Source of the DNA: Microlunatus sagamiharensis
Lineage (GTDB): Bacteria; Actinomycetota; Actinomycetes; Propionibacteriales; Propionibacteriaceae
Assembly (NCBI RefSeq): GCF_900105785.1
Contig: NZ_LT629799.1
Coordinates: forward strand, 3,906,001-3,970,000
Length of the DNA: 64,000 bases
Direction of reading: 5' to 3'
A program made the position numbers and the translations under genes. Positions 26,350 through 40,411 of this stretch are shown here, piece by piece. The notes beneath the pieces were generated by a model that was not told the DNA's origin, searched no databases, and saw only the letters and a program-made list of their open reading frames with translations. How positions within the stretch are numbered: the stretch's first letter is position 1; every line of letters starts with the position of its first letter.

Positions 26350-26691
26350 TCAGACGTCGTCGCGCTCGGAGTTCGGGACGTTCTCGCTCGGGGCCGAGCT
26401 GGAGATGTTCTCGGAGCGGACGTCCTCGTGCTTCGGCTTGTCCTCGCCGCCCTCGTCGAGACGCACGCTCGGGGTGGCGTCCGGGGTCGCGGGGACCGCG
26501 TCGGCGCCGCCGAAGGCGGCCTGCGGGTTCTCGCGGCTCGAGCCGCCCGACGACGCCTCGCCCGGCTGGCCCTGCGGGGCCGACCCCACGGACCCGCCGG
26601 CAGCGGCGGCCGGGGAGCCCTTCGCGGGCCCCTCGTCGTCGGACCCCGTGATCTTCTCGGCGACGTCACGGACCTTGTCGAAGACACCCAT
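26350..26691 (-). CDS. Small hydrophilic protein, unknown
   Basis: 113 residues. The N-terminus MGVFDKVRDVAEKITGSDD is amphipathic; the rest is low-complexity Ala/Gly/Ser/Glu without a fold prediction. It is likely cytoplasmic and disordered. TAGCGT (26698-26703, reverse) lies 6 nt before ATG 26691; its last bases coincide with the stop codon of the upstream lipid kinase gene. Coding is supported by the compact promoter and the typical codon bias, but the function is not recognisable. Confidence 0.65.
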   Translation of the reverse strand: MGVFDKVRDVAEKITGSDDEGPAKGSPAAAAGGSVGSAPQGQPGEASSGGSSRENPQAAFGGADAVPATPDATPSVRLDEGGEDKPKHEDVRSENISSSAPSENVPNSERDDV

Positions 26692-26700
26692 GCGGCAACG

Positions 26701-28407
26701 CTACCCGGCGGTGCCCGCCGGGCCCCGCCCGTCGCCCGCCCGGAGGTCGGCAGCCCCCGAGCCGGTCAGCTCCGCCCCGACCTCGGCCAGCTCGGTGCTG
26801 GTGGCCCGCGGGGTCGCCGCGTCGCGGGGCACCCGGACGACGAGCGCTCCCGGCTGCACCTCGGCGGTCATCGTGCGGCACTCGCCGACCGTGTCGCCGT
26901 CGAGCTGGAAGGCGTCGCGCCGGTCGACGGTGATCGTGACCTTGCGGCCCGTGTAGCGGTCGAGCTGGGCGTCGTCGCGCCGTTGCCGGGTGACGACGCG
27001 GGTGACCACGCGGGCCCAGTCGCGGAAGGTCACCGGTGAGGCGATCAGCACGTCGAGCAGCCCGTCGTCGGGGCGGGCGTCGGGGATGAGGGGCAGGTTG
27101 CCCTGGAGGAAGCCGACGTTGCCGATGACGATCACGTGCGCCAGCCGCTCCACCGGGTCCGCGTCGTCGACGCGGATCCGGGTCCGTAGCGCCTCGTGGT
27201 TGGCGTGCTGGGCGGCGGAGACGAAGTAGGCCGCCGACCCGACGGCCTTCTTGAGGTCGGCGTTGGTGCCGTCCATGATCGCCGCGTCGATGCCGATGCC
27301 GGCCATGACCGCGAAGTGGTGGCGGGTGTGGGAGTCGACCGTCACCGCGACGAGGTCGATCGGCTTGTCGACGCCGTCGAGCGCGACGTCCAGGGCGAGC
27401 GCCGCGTCGAGCGGGATGCCGATGTTCTTGGCCAGCAGGTTCCCGGTGCCGGCCGGGATCAGCCCGAAGGGGATGCCCGTGCCCGCCAGGCCGGAGCAGA
27501 TCACCCGGATCGTGCCGTCGCCGCCGGCGCCGAGGACGAGGTCGACGCCCTCGCGGACGGCCTGCGCGGTCATGGCGTGGCCCGGGTCCTCCGGGGTCGT
27601 CTCGAGGAAGATCGTCCGCTGCCAGCCGCGTGAGCGCAGCTCGTAGTCGACCTGCCGTCGGAACGTCACCCAGTCGACGACCTTGACCGGGTTGTAGATC
27701 ACCGCCGCGCGGCGGACGACCTGGTCCTCGGGGACCGGCGCGCGGGCGCGGACGATCTCGGTGACGAAGTCGTGGGGGAGCGGGACGTGCACGCCGGCGA
27801 CGATCAGCGAGACCGTCGCGACGAGGCCGCCGTAGAGCACGCCCCCGACGACGTCGCTCACCCAGTGCGCGCTCGTCACCCAGCGGTCGAGGGCGACGGC
27901 CGCGACGATCGCGATCGCCCCGACCTGCCAGGCGAAGCGCTTGCGCACGGGCTGGCGCGTGACCGCCATCGCCGCACCGACGGCGATCGTCGCGCACACG
28001 ACCGCGGTCATGTGGCCCGACGGGTACGCGTACCCCTGCGCCGTGAGCACGTCCAGGGCCCGCTCCGGCCGCGCGCGCCGGACGACGAGCTTGAGGAGTC
28101 CGTAGCCGCCCCAGCCGAGCACGATCATCAGCACGAGGGCGGCGGTGAGCTGGCGCAGGCGGCGCTGCCACGCCCAGACCGCCAGGCCCGCGACCGCGGC
28201 GAAGACGAGGCCGGGGTAGGTGAGCAGCGCGAAGGCGGCGCTGATCTGCGACAGCGCCGAGCCGGGGGTCAGGGCCGGCGCGAGGAGGGCGCGGTCGACC
28301 CGCGGCAGGGCGGGCAGCGCCAGGACGACGCCGGTCCACACGACGAAGGCCACCCCGAGCAGGACGGCGACGGAGAGCGCCGACAGGGCGGGGGTGCGAC
28401 GGAGCAT
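26701..28407 (-). CDS. PAP2 phosphatase fused to a diacylglycerol kinase-like lipid kinase
   Basis: 568 residues in two parts. Residues 1-225 form a PAP2 membrane domain with about six TM helices and the phosphatase motifs KLVVRRARPERA, YPSGHM and SAHWVSDVVGG. Residues 235-535 form a DAGK/sphingosine-kinase fold: VIYNPVKVVD, LVLGAGGDGTIRVICSGLAG, IPAGTGNLLAKNIGIP and a C-terminal beta-sandwich with FQLDGDTVGE. One protein thus could remove and add phosphate on lipids such as undecaprenyl or glycerol lipids. Both active sites look intact. Confidence 0.9.
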   Translation of the reverse strand: MLRRTPALSALSVAVLLGVAFVVWTGVVLALPALPRVDRALLAPALTPGSALSQISAAFALLTYPGLVFAAVAGLAVWAWQRRLRQLTAALVLMIVLGWGGYGLLKLVVRRARPERALDVLTAQGYAYPSGHMTAVVCATIAVGAAMAVTRQPVRKRFAWQVGAIAIVAAVALDRWVTSAHWVSDVVGGVLYGGLVATVSLIVAGVHVPLPHDFVTEIVRARAPVPEDQVVRRAAVIYNPVKVVDWVTFRRQVDYELRSRGWQRTIFLETTPEDPGHAMTAQAVREGVDLVLGAGGDGTIRVICSGLAGTGIPFGLIPAGTGNLLAKNIGIPLDAALALDVALDGVDKPIDLVAVTVDSHTRHHFAVMAGIGIDAAIMDGTNADLKKAVGSAAYFVSAAQHANHEALRTRIRVDDADPVERLAHVIVIGNVGFLQGNLPLIPDARPDDGLLDVLIASPVTFRDWARVVTRVVTRQRRDDAQLDRYTGRKVTITVDRRDAFQLDGDTVGECRTMTAEVQPGALVVRVPRDAATPRATSTELAEVGAELTGSGAADLRAGDGRGPAGTAG

Positions 28408-28464
28408 GGTGGGTCCAGTATCGCGGCCCGCCCTGTGCGGACCCGTCCTCGTGGTGGCGCCGGC

Positions 28465-29445
28465 TCAGCCCCGCTCGGCCTCGACGAGGCGGTCCAGCGT
28501 CGCGTCGAGCTCGTGGTCCACGACCTGGAGCTCGGGGTGCGCGTCGTGGAAGGCGACGACCTCGCGGGCACCCTCCGCCCAGGTCGTCGTGGCGGTGAAG
28601 TCGGGGACCAGTGCCTTGACCTTCGCGTTGTCGAAGACCAGCGAGTGCGCCTTGTCGCCGAGCAGGCCCTGCTCCCACGCCGGCACCGCGCGCCCGAGGC
28701 GGGCCGAGGAGACGTGCACGACGTCGGCCTCCACCTCCGCGGCGCGGGCCAGGGCGTGGGCGACCGCGTCCCAGGTGATGGTCTCGTCGCTGGTGATGTG
28801 GACGCTGTCGCCGACCACCCTCGGGTCGCCGAGCAGGGGGACGAAGCCGCGGGCGAAGTCGCGGGCGTGGGTGAGCACCCACAGCGAGGTGCCGTCACCG
28901 TGCACGACGACCGGGAGCCCGCGCCGCATCCGGTCGATCATGGTCCAGCCCGCGTCGAAGGGGATCAGCGTGGCGTCGTAGGTGTGCGACGGCCGCACGA
29001 TCGTCGCCGGGAAGCCGTCGCGCCGGTACGCCGTCACGAGCAGCTCCTCGCAGGCGATCTTGTCGCGGGAGTACTGCCAGTACGGGTTGCGCAGTGGCGT
29101 CGACTCGGTGATCGGGCGGCGCAGCACCGGCTTCTGGTAGGCCGAGGCCGAGCTGATGAACACGTACTGGCCGGTGCGCCCGGAGAAGAGGTCGACGTCG
29201 GCCCGCACCTGGTCGGGGGTGAAGGCGCGGAAGTTGACCACCACGTCGAAGGTCTCGTCGCCGACCGCGGCCCGGACCGACGCCGGGTCGGTCGCGTCGC
29301 CGACGAGGACGCGGGCGCCCTCGATCGCGGGTCGGGTGCTCTGCTTCCCGCGGTTCAGCAGGGTGAGGTCCCAGCCGCGCTCGACCGCCAGCCGGCTGGA
29401 GTCGGAGCTGATGATCCCGGTGCCCCCGATGAACAGAGCCTTCAC
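28465..29445 (-). CDS. NAD-dependent epimerase/dehydratase family protein
   Basis: 326 residues with an N-terminal Rossmann fold (KALFIGGTGIISSDSSRLA, a variant glycine motif ending in Ser), TLLNRGK for cofactor choice, VVNFRAFTPDQ, FISSASAYQKP, and the catalytic YSRDK (YxxxK). It belongs to the atypical extended SDR proteins that act on nucleotide sugars or similar; the substrate is unknown. GTG 29445 follows AAGGAG by 6 nt, so this gene is leadered. Confidence 0.85.
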   Translation of the reverse strand: MKALFIGGTGIISSDSSRLAVERGWDLTLLNRGKQSTRPAIEGARVLVGDATDPASVRAAVGDETFDVVVNFRAFTPDQVRADVDLFSGRTGQYVFISSASAYQKPVLRRPITESTPLRNPYWQYSRDKIACEELLVTAYRRDGFPATIVRPSHTYDATLIPFDAGWTMIDRMRRGLPVVVHGDGTSLWVLTHARDFARGFVPLLGDPRVVGDSVHITSDETITWDAVAHALARAAEVEADVVHVSSARLGRAVPAWEQGLLGDKAHSLVFDNAKVKALVPDFTATTTWAEGAREVVAFHDAHPELQVVDHELDATLDRLVEAERG

Positions 29446-29583
29446 GTGCGTCTCCTTCGTCCCGCGTCCGCGCCCGCGGCGGCCGCCTCCCCGATCATGG
29501 CCGCCGCCCGTACGCGTCCGCGGTGGGGTGACAACCGTCTGTCGCGGCCGGCAGGACGGGGGCTTCCGAGCAGAGGGGCTCCG

Positions 29584-29664
29584 ATGGCCGAGGCGATGCC
29601 GTTCCTGACCTTCCAGCCGAGCCGCGGCCACGGTGCCGCGGAGGCCATCGCGCTCTGGACGTGA
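29584..29664 (+). pseudogene. Remnant of a PhnB/glyoxalase-like gene, N-terminal piece
   Basis: A short frame reads MPFLTFQPSRGH and GAAEAIALW before a stop, which looks like the first strand and helix of PhnB-like glyoxalase proteins. It ends abruptly, and the region immediately to the right carries a C-terminal piece of the same family in the opposite orientation. Fragment of a degraded gene; no product expected. Confidence 0.5.
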
Positions 29665-29670
29665 GACGCC

Positions 29671-29778
29671 GAAGCGGTCCTGCACCCGGGCGAGAGGTCC
29701 GAAGCCGTGGTCGTCGAGGGGCATGAAGGTCTGACCGCCCTCGGCGAGGCCGTCGACCAGCAGCTCGACGGTCCCGCC
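29671..29778 (-). pseudogene. Remnant of a PhnB/glyoxalase-like gene, inverted C-terminal piece
   Basis: The minus strand reads TVELLVDGLAEGGQTFMPLD followed by DHGFGPLARVQDRFGVS, which is the typical end of PhnB-like glyoxalase proteins (a MPLDxYGF segment, then VQDRFGVSW). It has no start or complete fold. It faces the N-terminal piece at 29584-29664, so the parent gene lost its middle and had one end inverted. The rest of the 29446-29875 gap shows only the serS promoter. Confidence 0.6.
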
Positions 29779-29875
29779 TGAGGGCCGTCCGGTCGGGCGG
29801 GCTCCGTGAGGACCGTTCCCCGGCCGCGTGGAAACGGGGCCGGGCCCGAGGTGCCCTCTCGCTAGGCTGAACCGC

Positions 29876-31156
29876 GTGATCGACGTCCAGGTGCTGCGCA
29901 CCGACCCTGACCGCGTCCGAGCCTCCCAGGCCGCCCGCGGGGAGTCGGTGGAGCTCGTCGACGACCTGCTGGCCGCCGACGAGGCCCGCCGCGGGGCGAT
30001 CGCGCGCTTCGAGCAGCTGCGCGCCGAGCAGAAGGACCTCGGCCGCCAGATCCCCAAGGCCTCCGGCGAGGAGCGCGCCGCGCTGCTGGCCCGCACCAAG
30101 GAGCTGGCCGAGCTCGTCAAGAAGGCCGAGGCCATGGCCGGCGAGCTGGGGGCCGCGTTCACCGGGCTCGTCGAGCAGGTCGGCAACCTCGTCGCCGACG
30201 GCGTCCCCGAGGGCGGCGAGGACGACTACGTCGTGCTCGAGACCCACGGCGCGCCGCGCGACTTCGCCGCCGAGGGCTTCGAGCCGCGCGACCACCTCGA
30301 GCTCGGCCAGATCCTCGGCGCCATCGACGTCGAGCGCGGCGCGAAGGTCTCCGGCTCCCGCTTCTACTTCCTGACCGGCCAGGGCGCCGAGCTCGAGCTC
30401 GCCCTGCTGAACCTCGCCATGAGCACCGCCCTGCGCAACGGCTTCACGGCGATGATCCCGCCCGCGCTGGTCAAGCCGTCGGCGATGGCCGGCACCGGCT
30501 TCCTCGGCCAGGCGGCCCAGGACGTCTACCACCTCGAGGCCGACGACCTCTACCTCGTGGGGACCGCGGAGGTGCCGCTCGCGGCGTACCACTCCGACGA
30601 GGTCCTCGACGCGGGGAGCCTGCCGCTGCGCTACGCCGGCTACAGCCCGAGCTACCGCCGCGAGGCCGGCTCGTACGGCAAGGACACCCGCGGGATCTTC
30701 CGCGTGCACTGGTTCGACAAGGTCGAGATGTTCGTCTACTGCGCGCCGGAGGACGCCGAGGCCGAGCACCAGCGGCTGCTGGCCTGGGAGAAGGAGTTCA
30801 TCGACGCGCTCGAGATCCCCTACCAGGTGCTCGAGCTGGCCGGTGGCGACCTCGGGCTGAGCGCCGCGCGCAAGTACGACTGCTACGCCTGGCTGCCGAC
30901 GCAGAGCCGCTACCGCGAGATCACCTCGACCTCGAACTGCACCCAGTTCCAGGCGCGGCGGCTCAACATCCGCTCTCGCTTCGAGACGGGCACGGCGCCG
31001 GTCGCGACCCTGAACGGGACGCTGTGCGCCATGACGCGGACGATCATCATGATCCTGGAGAACCACCAGCAGGCCGACGGCTCCGTACGCGTCCCGGTCG
31101 CGCTCCGGCCGTTCCTCGGCGGTCGGGAGCTCCTCGTCCCCACGCGTACGGCCTGA
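29876..31156 (+). CDS. serS: Seryl-tRNA synthetase
   Basis: Charges tRNA-Ser. The 426-residue protein has the N-terminal coiled-coil tRNA-binding arm (about 30-100, rich in Glu/Arg/Ala) and the class II core: motif 2 around [20 protein letters not shown] and motif 3 around [22 protein letters not shown] 29876 is placed by TAGGCT (29863-29868) 7 nt upstream; upstream in-frame codons are not protein-like. A HAD gene follows after 5 bases. A tRNA-Ser gene lies at 56091. Confidence 0.97.
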   Translation: MIDVQVLRTDPDRVRASQAARGESVELVDDLLAADEARRGAIARFEQLRAEQKDLGRQIPKASGEERAALLARTKELAELVKKAEAMAGELGAAFTGLVEQVGNLVADGVPEGGEDDYVVLETHGAPRDFAAEGFEPRDHLELGQILGAIDVERGAKVSGSRFYFLTGQGAELELALLNLAMSTALRNGFTAMIPPALVKPSAMAGTGFLGQAAQDVYHLEADDLYLVGTAEVPLAAYHSDEVLDAGSLPLRYAGYSPSYRREAGSYGKDTRGIFRVHWFDKVEMFVYCAPEDAEAEHQRLLAWEKEFIDALEIPYQVLELAGGDLGLSAARKYDCYAWLPTQSRYREITSTSNCTQFQARRLNIRSRFETGTAPVATLNGTLCAMTRTIIMILENHQQADGSVRVPVALRPFLGGRELLVPTRTA

Positions 31157-31161
31157 ACCGC

Positions 31162-31974
31162 GTGACCGCGTTCGTGCCCGAGACCCGGGCCGGCTGGCGG
31201 CCGCGCATGGTCGCCCTCGACGTCGACGGCACGGTCGTCGACCGCGACGGCGTCCTGGCGCCGGAGATGGCCGACGCCATCGGCCGGGTGCTCGCCGCCG
31301 GGGTGCCGGTCGTGCTCGCCACCGGCCGCGCGTGGCACAGCACCCGCGAGGTCGTGGAGCTGCTCGGTCTGCCGACCGGGCCCACCGTCTGCTCCAACGG
31401 CGCGGTGATCGTCTCCTACCCTCCGCAGGAGATCCTCCAGGCGGTGACGTTCGACCCGCGCGAGGTGATCGAGCGGGTCGAGTCCTTCGCGCCGGGGACG
31501 CTCATCGCGGTGGAGGAGATCGGGCGCGGGTTCCGGCTCAACGAGCACTTCCCCGAGGGCGACCTGACGGGCGAGCTGGTGGTCCAGAGCGCCGAGGAGC
31601 TGGGGGCGGAGCCGGTGACGCGCGTCATCCTGCGCGACCCGCGCCGCTCGATGGACGACTTCGTCGCCCTCGCCGAGCACCTGGGACTGCAGGGCGTGAC
31701 CTACTTCGTGGGCTGGAGCGCCTGGCTCGACATCGCGCCGGAGGGCGTGAACAAGGCCACGGCGCTCGCGCAGGTGGCCGCCGACCTCGGGGTCAGGGCC
31801 GAGGACGTGCTGGCGGCCGGGGACGGCCGCAACGACATCGAGATGCTGCGCTGGGCGGGTCGCGGGGTCGCGCTGGCCGAGGCGCCGCCCGAGGTCCAGG
31901 AGGCCGCCGACGCGGTCAGCGTCCCCTTCGCCGACGGCGGTATCGTGCCCGAGCTGCTGCGCTGGTTCGGCTGA
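31162..31974 (+). CDS. Cof-type HAD hydrolase
   Basis: 270 residues, probably a sugar-phosphate or cofactor phosphatase. HAD motifs: MVALDVDGTVVDRDG with the nucleophilic Asp, ATGRAWHS (motif II Thr), NKATAL with Lys (motif III), and AAGDGRNDIEML (motif IV). A C2-type cap fills the middle. GTG 31162 lies 5 bases after serS, so the two are co-transcribed, as often seen in actinobacteria. Confidence 0.9.
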   Translation: MTAFVPETRAGWRPRMVALDVDGTVVDRDGVLAPEMADAIGRVLAAGVPVVLATGRAWHSTREVVELLGLPTGPTVCSNGAVIVSYPPQEILQAVTFDPREVIERVESFAPGTLIAVEEIGRGFRLNEHFPEGDLTGELVVQSAEELGAEPVTRVILRDPRRSMDDFVALAEHLGLQGVTYFVGWSAWLDIAPEGVNKATALAQVAADLGVRAEDVLAAGDGRNDIEMLRWAGRGVALAEAPPEVQEAADAVSVPFADGGIVPELLRWFG

Positions 31975-31984
31975 CCCCGCGCGG

Positions 31985-32446
31985 CTAGTGGTAGCGCTGC
32001 CGACGACCGAGGTGGCCGAGGACGAGCAGCCAGATGATCGGGCCGAAGAAGATCGGCCCGTGCAGGGCGATCGAGGCGACGACGGCGAGCACGAGCACCG
32101 GCACCAGCAGCAGCAGCGTCGCCGACACCCCGGCGCGGGCCACGGCGGCACCGTTCGCCTGCGGACGACGCGCCACCTCGGCCTCGGGCGGCTTGGGCAG
32201 GTCACGGAACAGCGGCGCCAGGTCGCTGTCGAAGCGTGCCCCCATGGCCGTCTCGCTGCGCTCGTCGAACTCCTCGCGCGTCAGCCGGCCGGCGACGAAG
32301 TGGTCACCGAGGCGGTTCAGCGCCTCGTCGCGCTCGGCGTCGCCGATGCGGACGGGTTCGGAGGCCGGCTGGGGCTGCGGGCGCAGGGGTTGGACCCACA
32401 TCCCCATCGCCCACGGGGGTGTACGGCCGGGCAGCTGATCAGTCAT
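31985..32446 (-). CDS. DUF1707 membrane protein
   Basis: 153 residues. The DUF1707/SHOCT-like segment RIGDAERDEALNRLGDHFVA then GRLTREEFDERSETA occupies about 32-75; a linker and two C-terminal TM helices (about 107-145) follow and end in a basic tail. It is a small membrane protein of unknown role common in actinobacteria. ATG 32446 has GAAGGACAGGG upstream. Convergent with the serS-HAD pair. Confidence 0.85.
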   Translation of the reverse strand: MTDQLPGRTPPWAMGMWVQPLRPQPQPASEPVRIGDAERDEALNRLGDHFVAGRLTREEFDERSETAMGARFDSDLAPLFRDLPKPPEAEVARRPQANGAAVARAGVSATLLLLVPVLVLAVVASIALHGPIFFGPIIWLLVLGHLGRRQRYH

Positions 32447-32638
32447 CCCTGTCCTTCGTGGAGGCGTCGCTCCTCTTCGACGGTAGCGCGGCGTCCGCGT
32501 CGAACGGGTGCTCGCGGCCCGGCTCTCAGGCGGACCACAGCGGAGCGCCGGGTGGGACGTCCCGAGGGTCCTGGAAGCCGCTCACGACGCGCGGAACCAG
32601 CCATCCGGGCGCGTTTCCATCGTTGTAACGTGACCGCC

Positions 32639-34180
32639 GTGACACGCGCGCGCATCGTCGTCGACCGGGACTTCACGCTGGGGGAGGTGCCGCGCCGCAT
32701 CTTCGGCTCCTTCGTGGAGCACATGGGGCGCTGCGTCTACACGGGCGTCTTCGAGCCGGGGCACCCGGCCGCGGACGAGGAGGGGTTCCGCACCGACGTC
32801 CTCGACCTGACCCGCGAGATGGGGGTCAGCGTGGTCCGCTACCCCGGGGGCAACTTCGTCTCCGGCTACCGCTGGGAGGACGGCGTCGGGCCGGTCGCCG
32901 ACCGGCCGCGGCGCCTCGACGGGGCCTGGCACACCGTCGAGACGAACGCCTTCGGGCTGCACGAGTTCATGCGCTGGGCGGGCAAGGCCGGCGTCGAGCC
33001 CATGGAGGCCGTCAACCTCGGCACCCGAGGGGTCGAGGCGGCGCGGGAGCTCGTCGAGTACGCGAACCACCCCGGCGGCACCGCCCTGTCCGACCGGCGC
33101 ATCGCCAACGGCGCCAAGGACCCCTTCGGGATCAAGCTGTGGTGCCTCGGCAACGAGATGGACGGGCCCTGGCAGATCGGGCACAAGACGGCCGACGAGT
33201 ACGGCCGGCTGGCGCAGGAGGCCGCCAAGGCGATGCGCTACGTGGACCGCGACCTCGAGCTGGTGGTGTGCGGGAGCTCCGGGTCCTTGATGCCGACCTT
33301 CGGGGCGTGGGAGCAGACGGTGCTCGGCCACGCGTACGACGAGGTCGACTACGTCTCGATGCACGCCTACTACGAGGAGAGCGACGGCGACCACGCCAGC
33401 TTCCTCGCCTCGGCGGTGGACATGGACCACTTCATCGAGTCGGTCGTCGCGACGATCGACGCCGTCGGCGCGGCCCGCAAGAGCCGCAAGCGGATCAACA
33501 TCTCCTTCGACGAGTGGAACGTCTGGTACCAGAAGCGCGAGGGCGAGGACAGCCCGTCGCAGGTGGGCACCTCGGGGTGGGTGGAGCACCCTCGGCTGAT
33601 CGAGGACGTCTACACGGTGACGGACGCGGTGGTGGTCGGGACCTTCCTCAACTCGCTGCTGCGCCACGGGGACCGGGTGACGATCGCCAACCAGGCCCAG
33701 CTCGTGAACATCATCGCGCCGATCCTCACCGAGCCGGGCGGGCCGGCCTGGCGCCAGTCGATCTTCTGGCCGTTCGCGCGGACGTCCGCCCTCGCCCGGG
33801 GCGAGATCCTCCGTCTCCACGTGGAGTCGGACCTCGCACCGACGCAGCGCTACGGGGACGCGCCCCTGGTGGACGTCAGCGGGACGTACGACGCGGAGTC
33901 GGGCCGGGTCGCGCTCTTCCTCGCCAACCGCTCCCTCGAGGGCCCGGCCGACGTCGAGGTCGACCTCCGTGGCCTCCGGGTCGGCGAGCTCATCGGGGCG
34001 GAGGTCCTGACGATCCCCGAGGGCGGCGACCGCCACAGCGTGAGCACCGCAGCCGACCAGCGGGTGGGGCTCCGCGGTCTGGAGAACGTGACGGTGGAGG
34101 GGGAGCGTAGGGACGTCGTACGCCTGCGCCTCCCGGCCCTCTCCTGGTCGGCCGTGCAGCTGGGCGTCATGGTCGCCTAG
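32639..34180 (+). CDS. abfA: Alpha-L-arabinofuranosidase, GH51
   Basis: Releases terminal alpha-L-arabinofuranose from arabinan or arabinoxylan fragments. The 513-residue protein shows GSFVEHMGRCVYTGVFEPGH, VVRYPGGNFVSGYRWEDGVG, the acid/base Glu in WCLGNEMDGPWQIGHK and the nucleophile Glu in SFDEWNVWYQKRE, with a C-terminal beta domain. No signal peptide, so it acts on imported oligosaccharides. TAACGT (32626-32631) is 7 nt from GTG 32639. It could work with the GH127 import operon at 48-53 kb. Confidence 0.95.
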   Translation: MTRARIVVDRDFTLGEVPRRIFGSFVEHMGRCVYTGVFEPGHPAADEEGFRTDVLDLTREMGVSVVRYPGGNFVSGYRWEDGVGPVADRPRRLDGAWHTVETNAFGLHEFMRWAGKAGVEPMEAVNLGTRGVEAARELVEYANHPGGTALSDRRIANGAKDPFGIKLWCLGNEMDGPWQIGHKTADEYGRLAQEAAKAMRYVDRDLELVVCGSSGSLMPTFGAWEQTVLGHAYDEVDYVSMHAYYEESDGDHASFLASAVDMDHFIESVVATIDAVGAARKSRKRINISFDEWNVWYQKREGEDSPSQVGTSGWVEHPRLIEDVYTVTDAVVVGTFLNSLLRHGDRVTIANQAQLVNIIAPILTEPGGPAWRQSIFWPFARTSALARGEILRLHVESDLAPTQRYGDAPLVDVSGTYDAESGRVALFLANRSLEGPADVEVDLRGLRVGELIGAEVLTIPEGGDRHSVSTAADQRVGLRGLENVTVEGERRDVVRLRLPALSWSAVQLGVMVA

Positions 34181-34345
34181 ATCTGGGTCCGAGGCGACCG
34201 GTGGCGGTCGGTGTCCCTCCGTCGGGAGGGGCCCCGGGTCGGACGGCGCGCGTCGTGCCTGCGTGCGTGCCGTTATCACCGGTGCCGGCCGGTCTTGTAC
34301 GGATGGACGGCGTGGGCCCCTGTGACAACAGCCACCGCCCAGGAG

Positions 34346-34374
34346 TTGCCCTGCGTGTCATCTGGGCGTAATGT
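34346..34374 (+). promoter_or_regulatory. rrn promoter P1
   Basis: TTGCCC at 34346-34351 and TAATGT at 34369-34374 with a 17-bp spacer, about 490 bp before the 16S gene. The TAATGTT core recurs in P2. The 34181-34345 stretch before it shows nothing recognisable. Confidence 0.6.
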
Positions 34375-34552
34375 TCTTTCTCGCCCCCCGGGGCAGCGAA
34401 CGAGCAAGGCAGGGACTTTCGGGTCTTGGCTGGGACTCGGTCGGAACCGGGTGGGACCCACTGGGCAGGTCTGGTCCGGATTGGTGTGCGCTCTTGTCGA
34501 GCCCATCGTGTCCGGTGCTGGGGTGTGTCTGGTGGGGGTCGGTGGGGGCGGA

Positions 34553-34581
34553 TTTGATTCGCTGAGGCTGATCGGGTAATG
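34553..34581 (+). promoter_or_regulatory. rrn promoter P2
   Basis: TTTGAT at 34553-34558 and TAATGT at 34576-34581 with a 17-bp spacer. The -10 and its flank (GGTAATGTTTT) repeat that of P1 about 207 bp upstream, which supports tandem rrn promoters. Confidence 0.6.
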
Positions 34582-34635
34582 TTTTCCGAGTTGCCCCAAG
34601 CAGATCTGGAAGGGTCTGTGCGGTGTGCGAGCGAA

Positions 34636-34859
34636 GTTTGAGAACTCAACAGCGTGCTTAAAAGTCAATGCCAAATAGCACTATCGAACCCGTGCCCTGG
34701 CTTGCTTCTCCACTGATGTGGGGTGGTTTGGTTGGGGGCGGTTCCTTTGAGATTGATTGTTGATTGACCCAGCAATGGGTCCATGTCATGGTCGATTCTC
34801 GTTGTTTGTGACGATTCACTGCAGGCGCTCTTCGGGGTGGTTGTGGTTGTCGATATTTT
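34636..34859 (+). other. 16S rRNA leader with conserved processing/antitermination element
   Basis: It starts with a TTGAGAACTCAACAG element (34639-34653), which also appears in altered form before the 23S gene as TTGAGAACTTCACAG (36692-36706). Such repeats in actinobacterial rrn operons are associated with antitermination and RNase III processing. The base composition is clearly lower in GC than the surroundings. A GACCCA/TGGGTC hairpin lies near 34768-34783. Confidence 0.6.
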
Positions 34860-39848
<4,989 letters not shown>

Positions 39849-39849
39849 T

Positions 39850-39880
39850 TTACTACAAAGATGCTACGCGTCCACTGTGA
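39850..39880 (+). other. Right arm of the 23S rRNA processing stem
   Basis: Pairs with 36701-36730 (30 base pairs with one bulged T). The remaining spacer to 5S (39881-39967) shows no gene. Confidence 0.85.
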
Positions 39881-39967
39881 GGTCTCTCGAGACACGGTCG
39901 AAAGACCAGTCTCGATCGAGATCTAATCTTTGATCGGTGATTGGTTTCGCACCTACATCTCCATAGA

Positions 39968-40086
39968 GTTTCGGTGATCACAGCGACAGGGAAACACCCG
40001 GATCCATTCCGAACCCGGAAGTTAAGCCTTTCAGCGCCGATGGTACTGCACGGTGGACCGTGTGGGAGACTAGGACGTCGCCGGAC
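39968..40086 (+). rRNA. rrf: 5S ribosomal RNA
   Basis: Starts GTTTCGGTGATCACAGCG and contains CATTCCGAACCCGGAAGTTA, GCGCCGATGGTACTGC and the closing GGAGACTAGGACGTCGCC. The terminal helix forms between the first and last bases. Length about 119 nt, ends uncertain by 2-3 bases. Confidence 0.96.
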
Positions 40087-40095
40087 AACACACAC

Positions 40096-40131
40096 ACCTC
40101 AGGGTCAACCATTCGTGGTTGACCCTGAGGT
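40096..40131 (+). terminator. rrn operon terminator with a TTCG tetraloop
   Basis: ACCTCAGGGTCAACCA pairs with TGGTTGACCCTGAGGT (16 bp, perfect) around TTCG, followed by ATTTGT. It lies 10 bases after 5S. This is the strongest hairpin of its kind in the window and the evident end of the rrn transcript. Confidence 0.92.
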
Positions 40132-40341
40132 ATTTGTGCGTTCAGACGCATTCAGGTGATGTGAAAGAAGAGGTGCGGAGGACGCTCGCTGAGCCTGCCG
40201 AAGGACGCTCGAGGTCAGCATTCTTCGTCCGCCGAGGACGACCTATAGGCCCGCGCTCTTGTTATCGCGCGGTACCCCTCGTGACAGGGGCCCGGGGTAA
40301 TAGCGAGCTGGTTCGATTGCTATCGATAGCGTGGAGAAAGA
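40132..40341. other. Intergenic stretch after rrn with a degenerate dispersed repeat
   Basis: No gene. A diverged copy of the CCCTGAGCCTGTCGAAGGG repeat lies at about 40189-40205 (GCTGAGCCTGCCGAAGG), flanked by the direct word GGACGCTCG. A CCCCTCGTGACAGGGGCCC hairpin-like segment near 40275 is of unknown significance. Confidence 0.4.
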
Positions 40342-40380
40342 AAGAGCGCTGGCAGACCTTCGTGGTCTGACAGCGCTCTT
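40342..40380 (-). terminator. Terminator of the whiB-like gene
   Basis: A long stem (AAGAGCGCTG with one mismatch, then CAGACC) closes on a TTCGT loop. Read on the minus strand it is followed by TTCTTTC, a U-rich tail, and lies 31 bases past the WhiB stop. The stem is symmetrical enough to act on both strands, so it may also back up the rrn terminator. Confidence 0.85.
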
Positions 40381-40411
40381 CTGCGTTCTCCGTCGAATCA
40401 GCGACGCCTCG

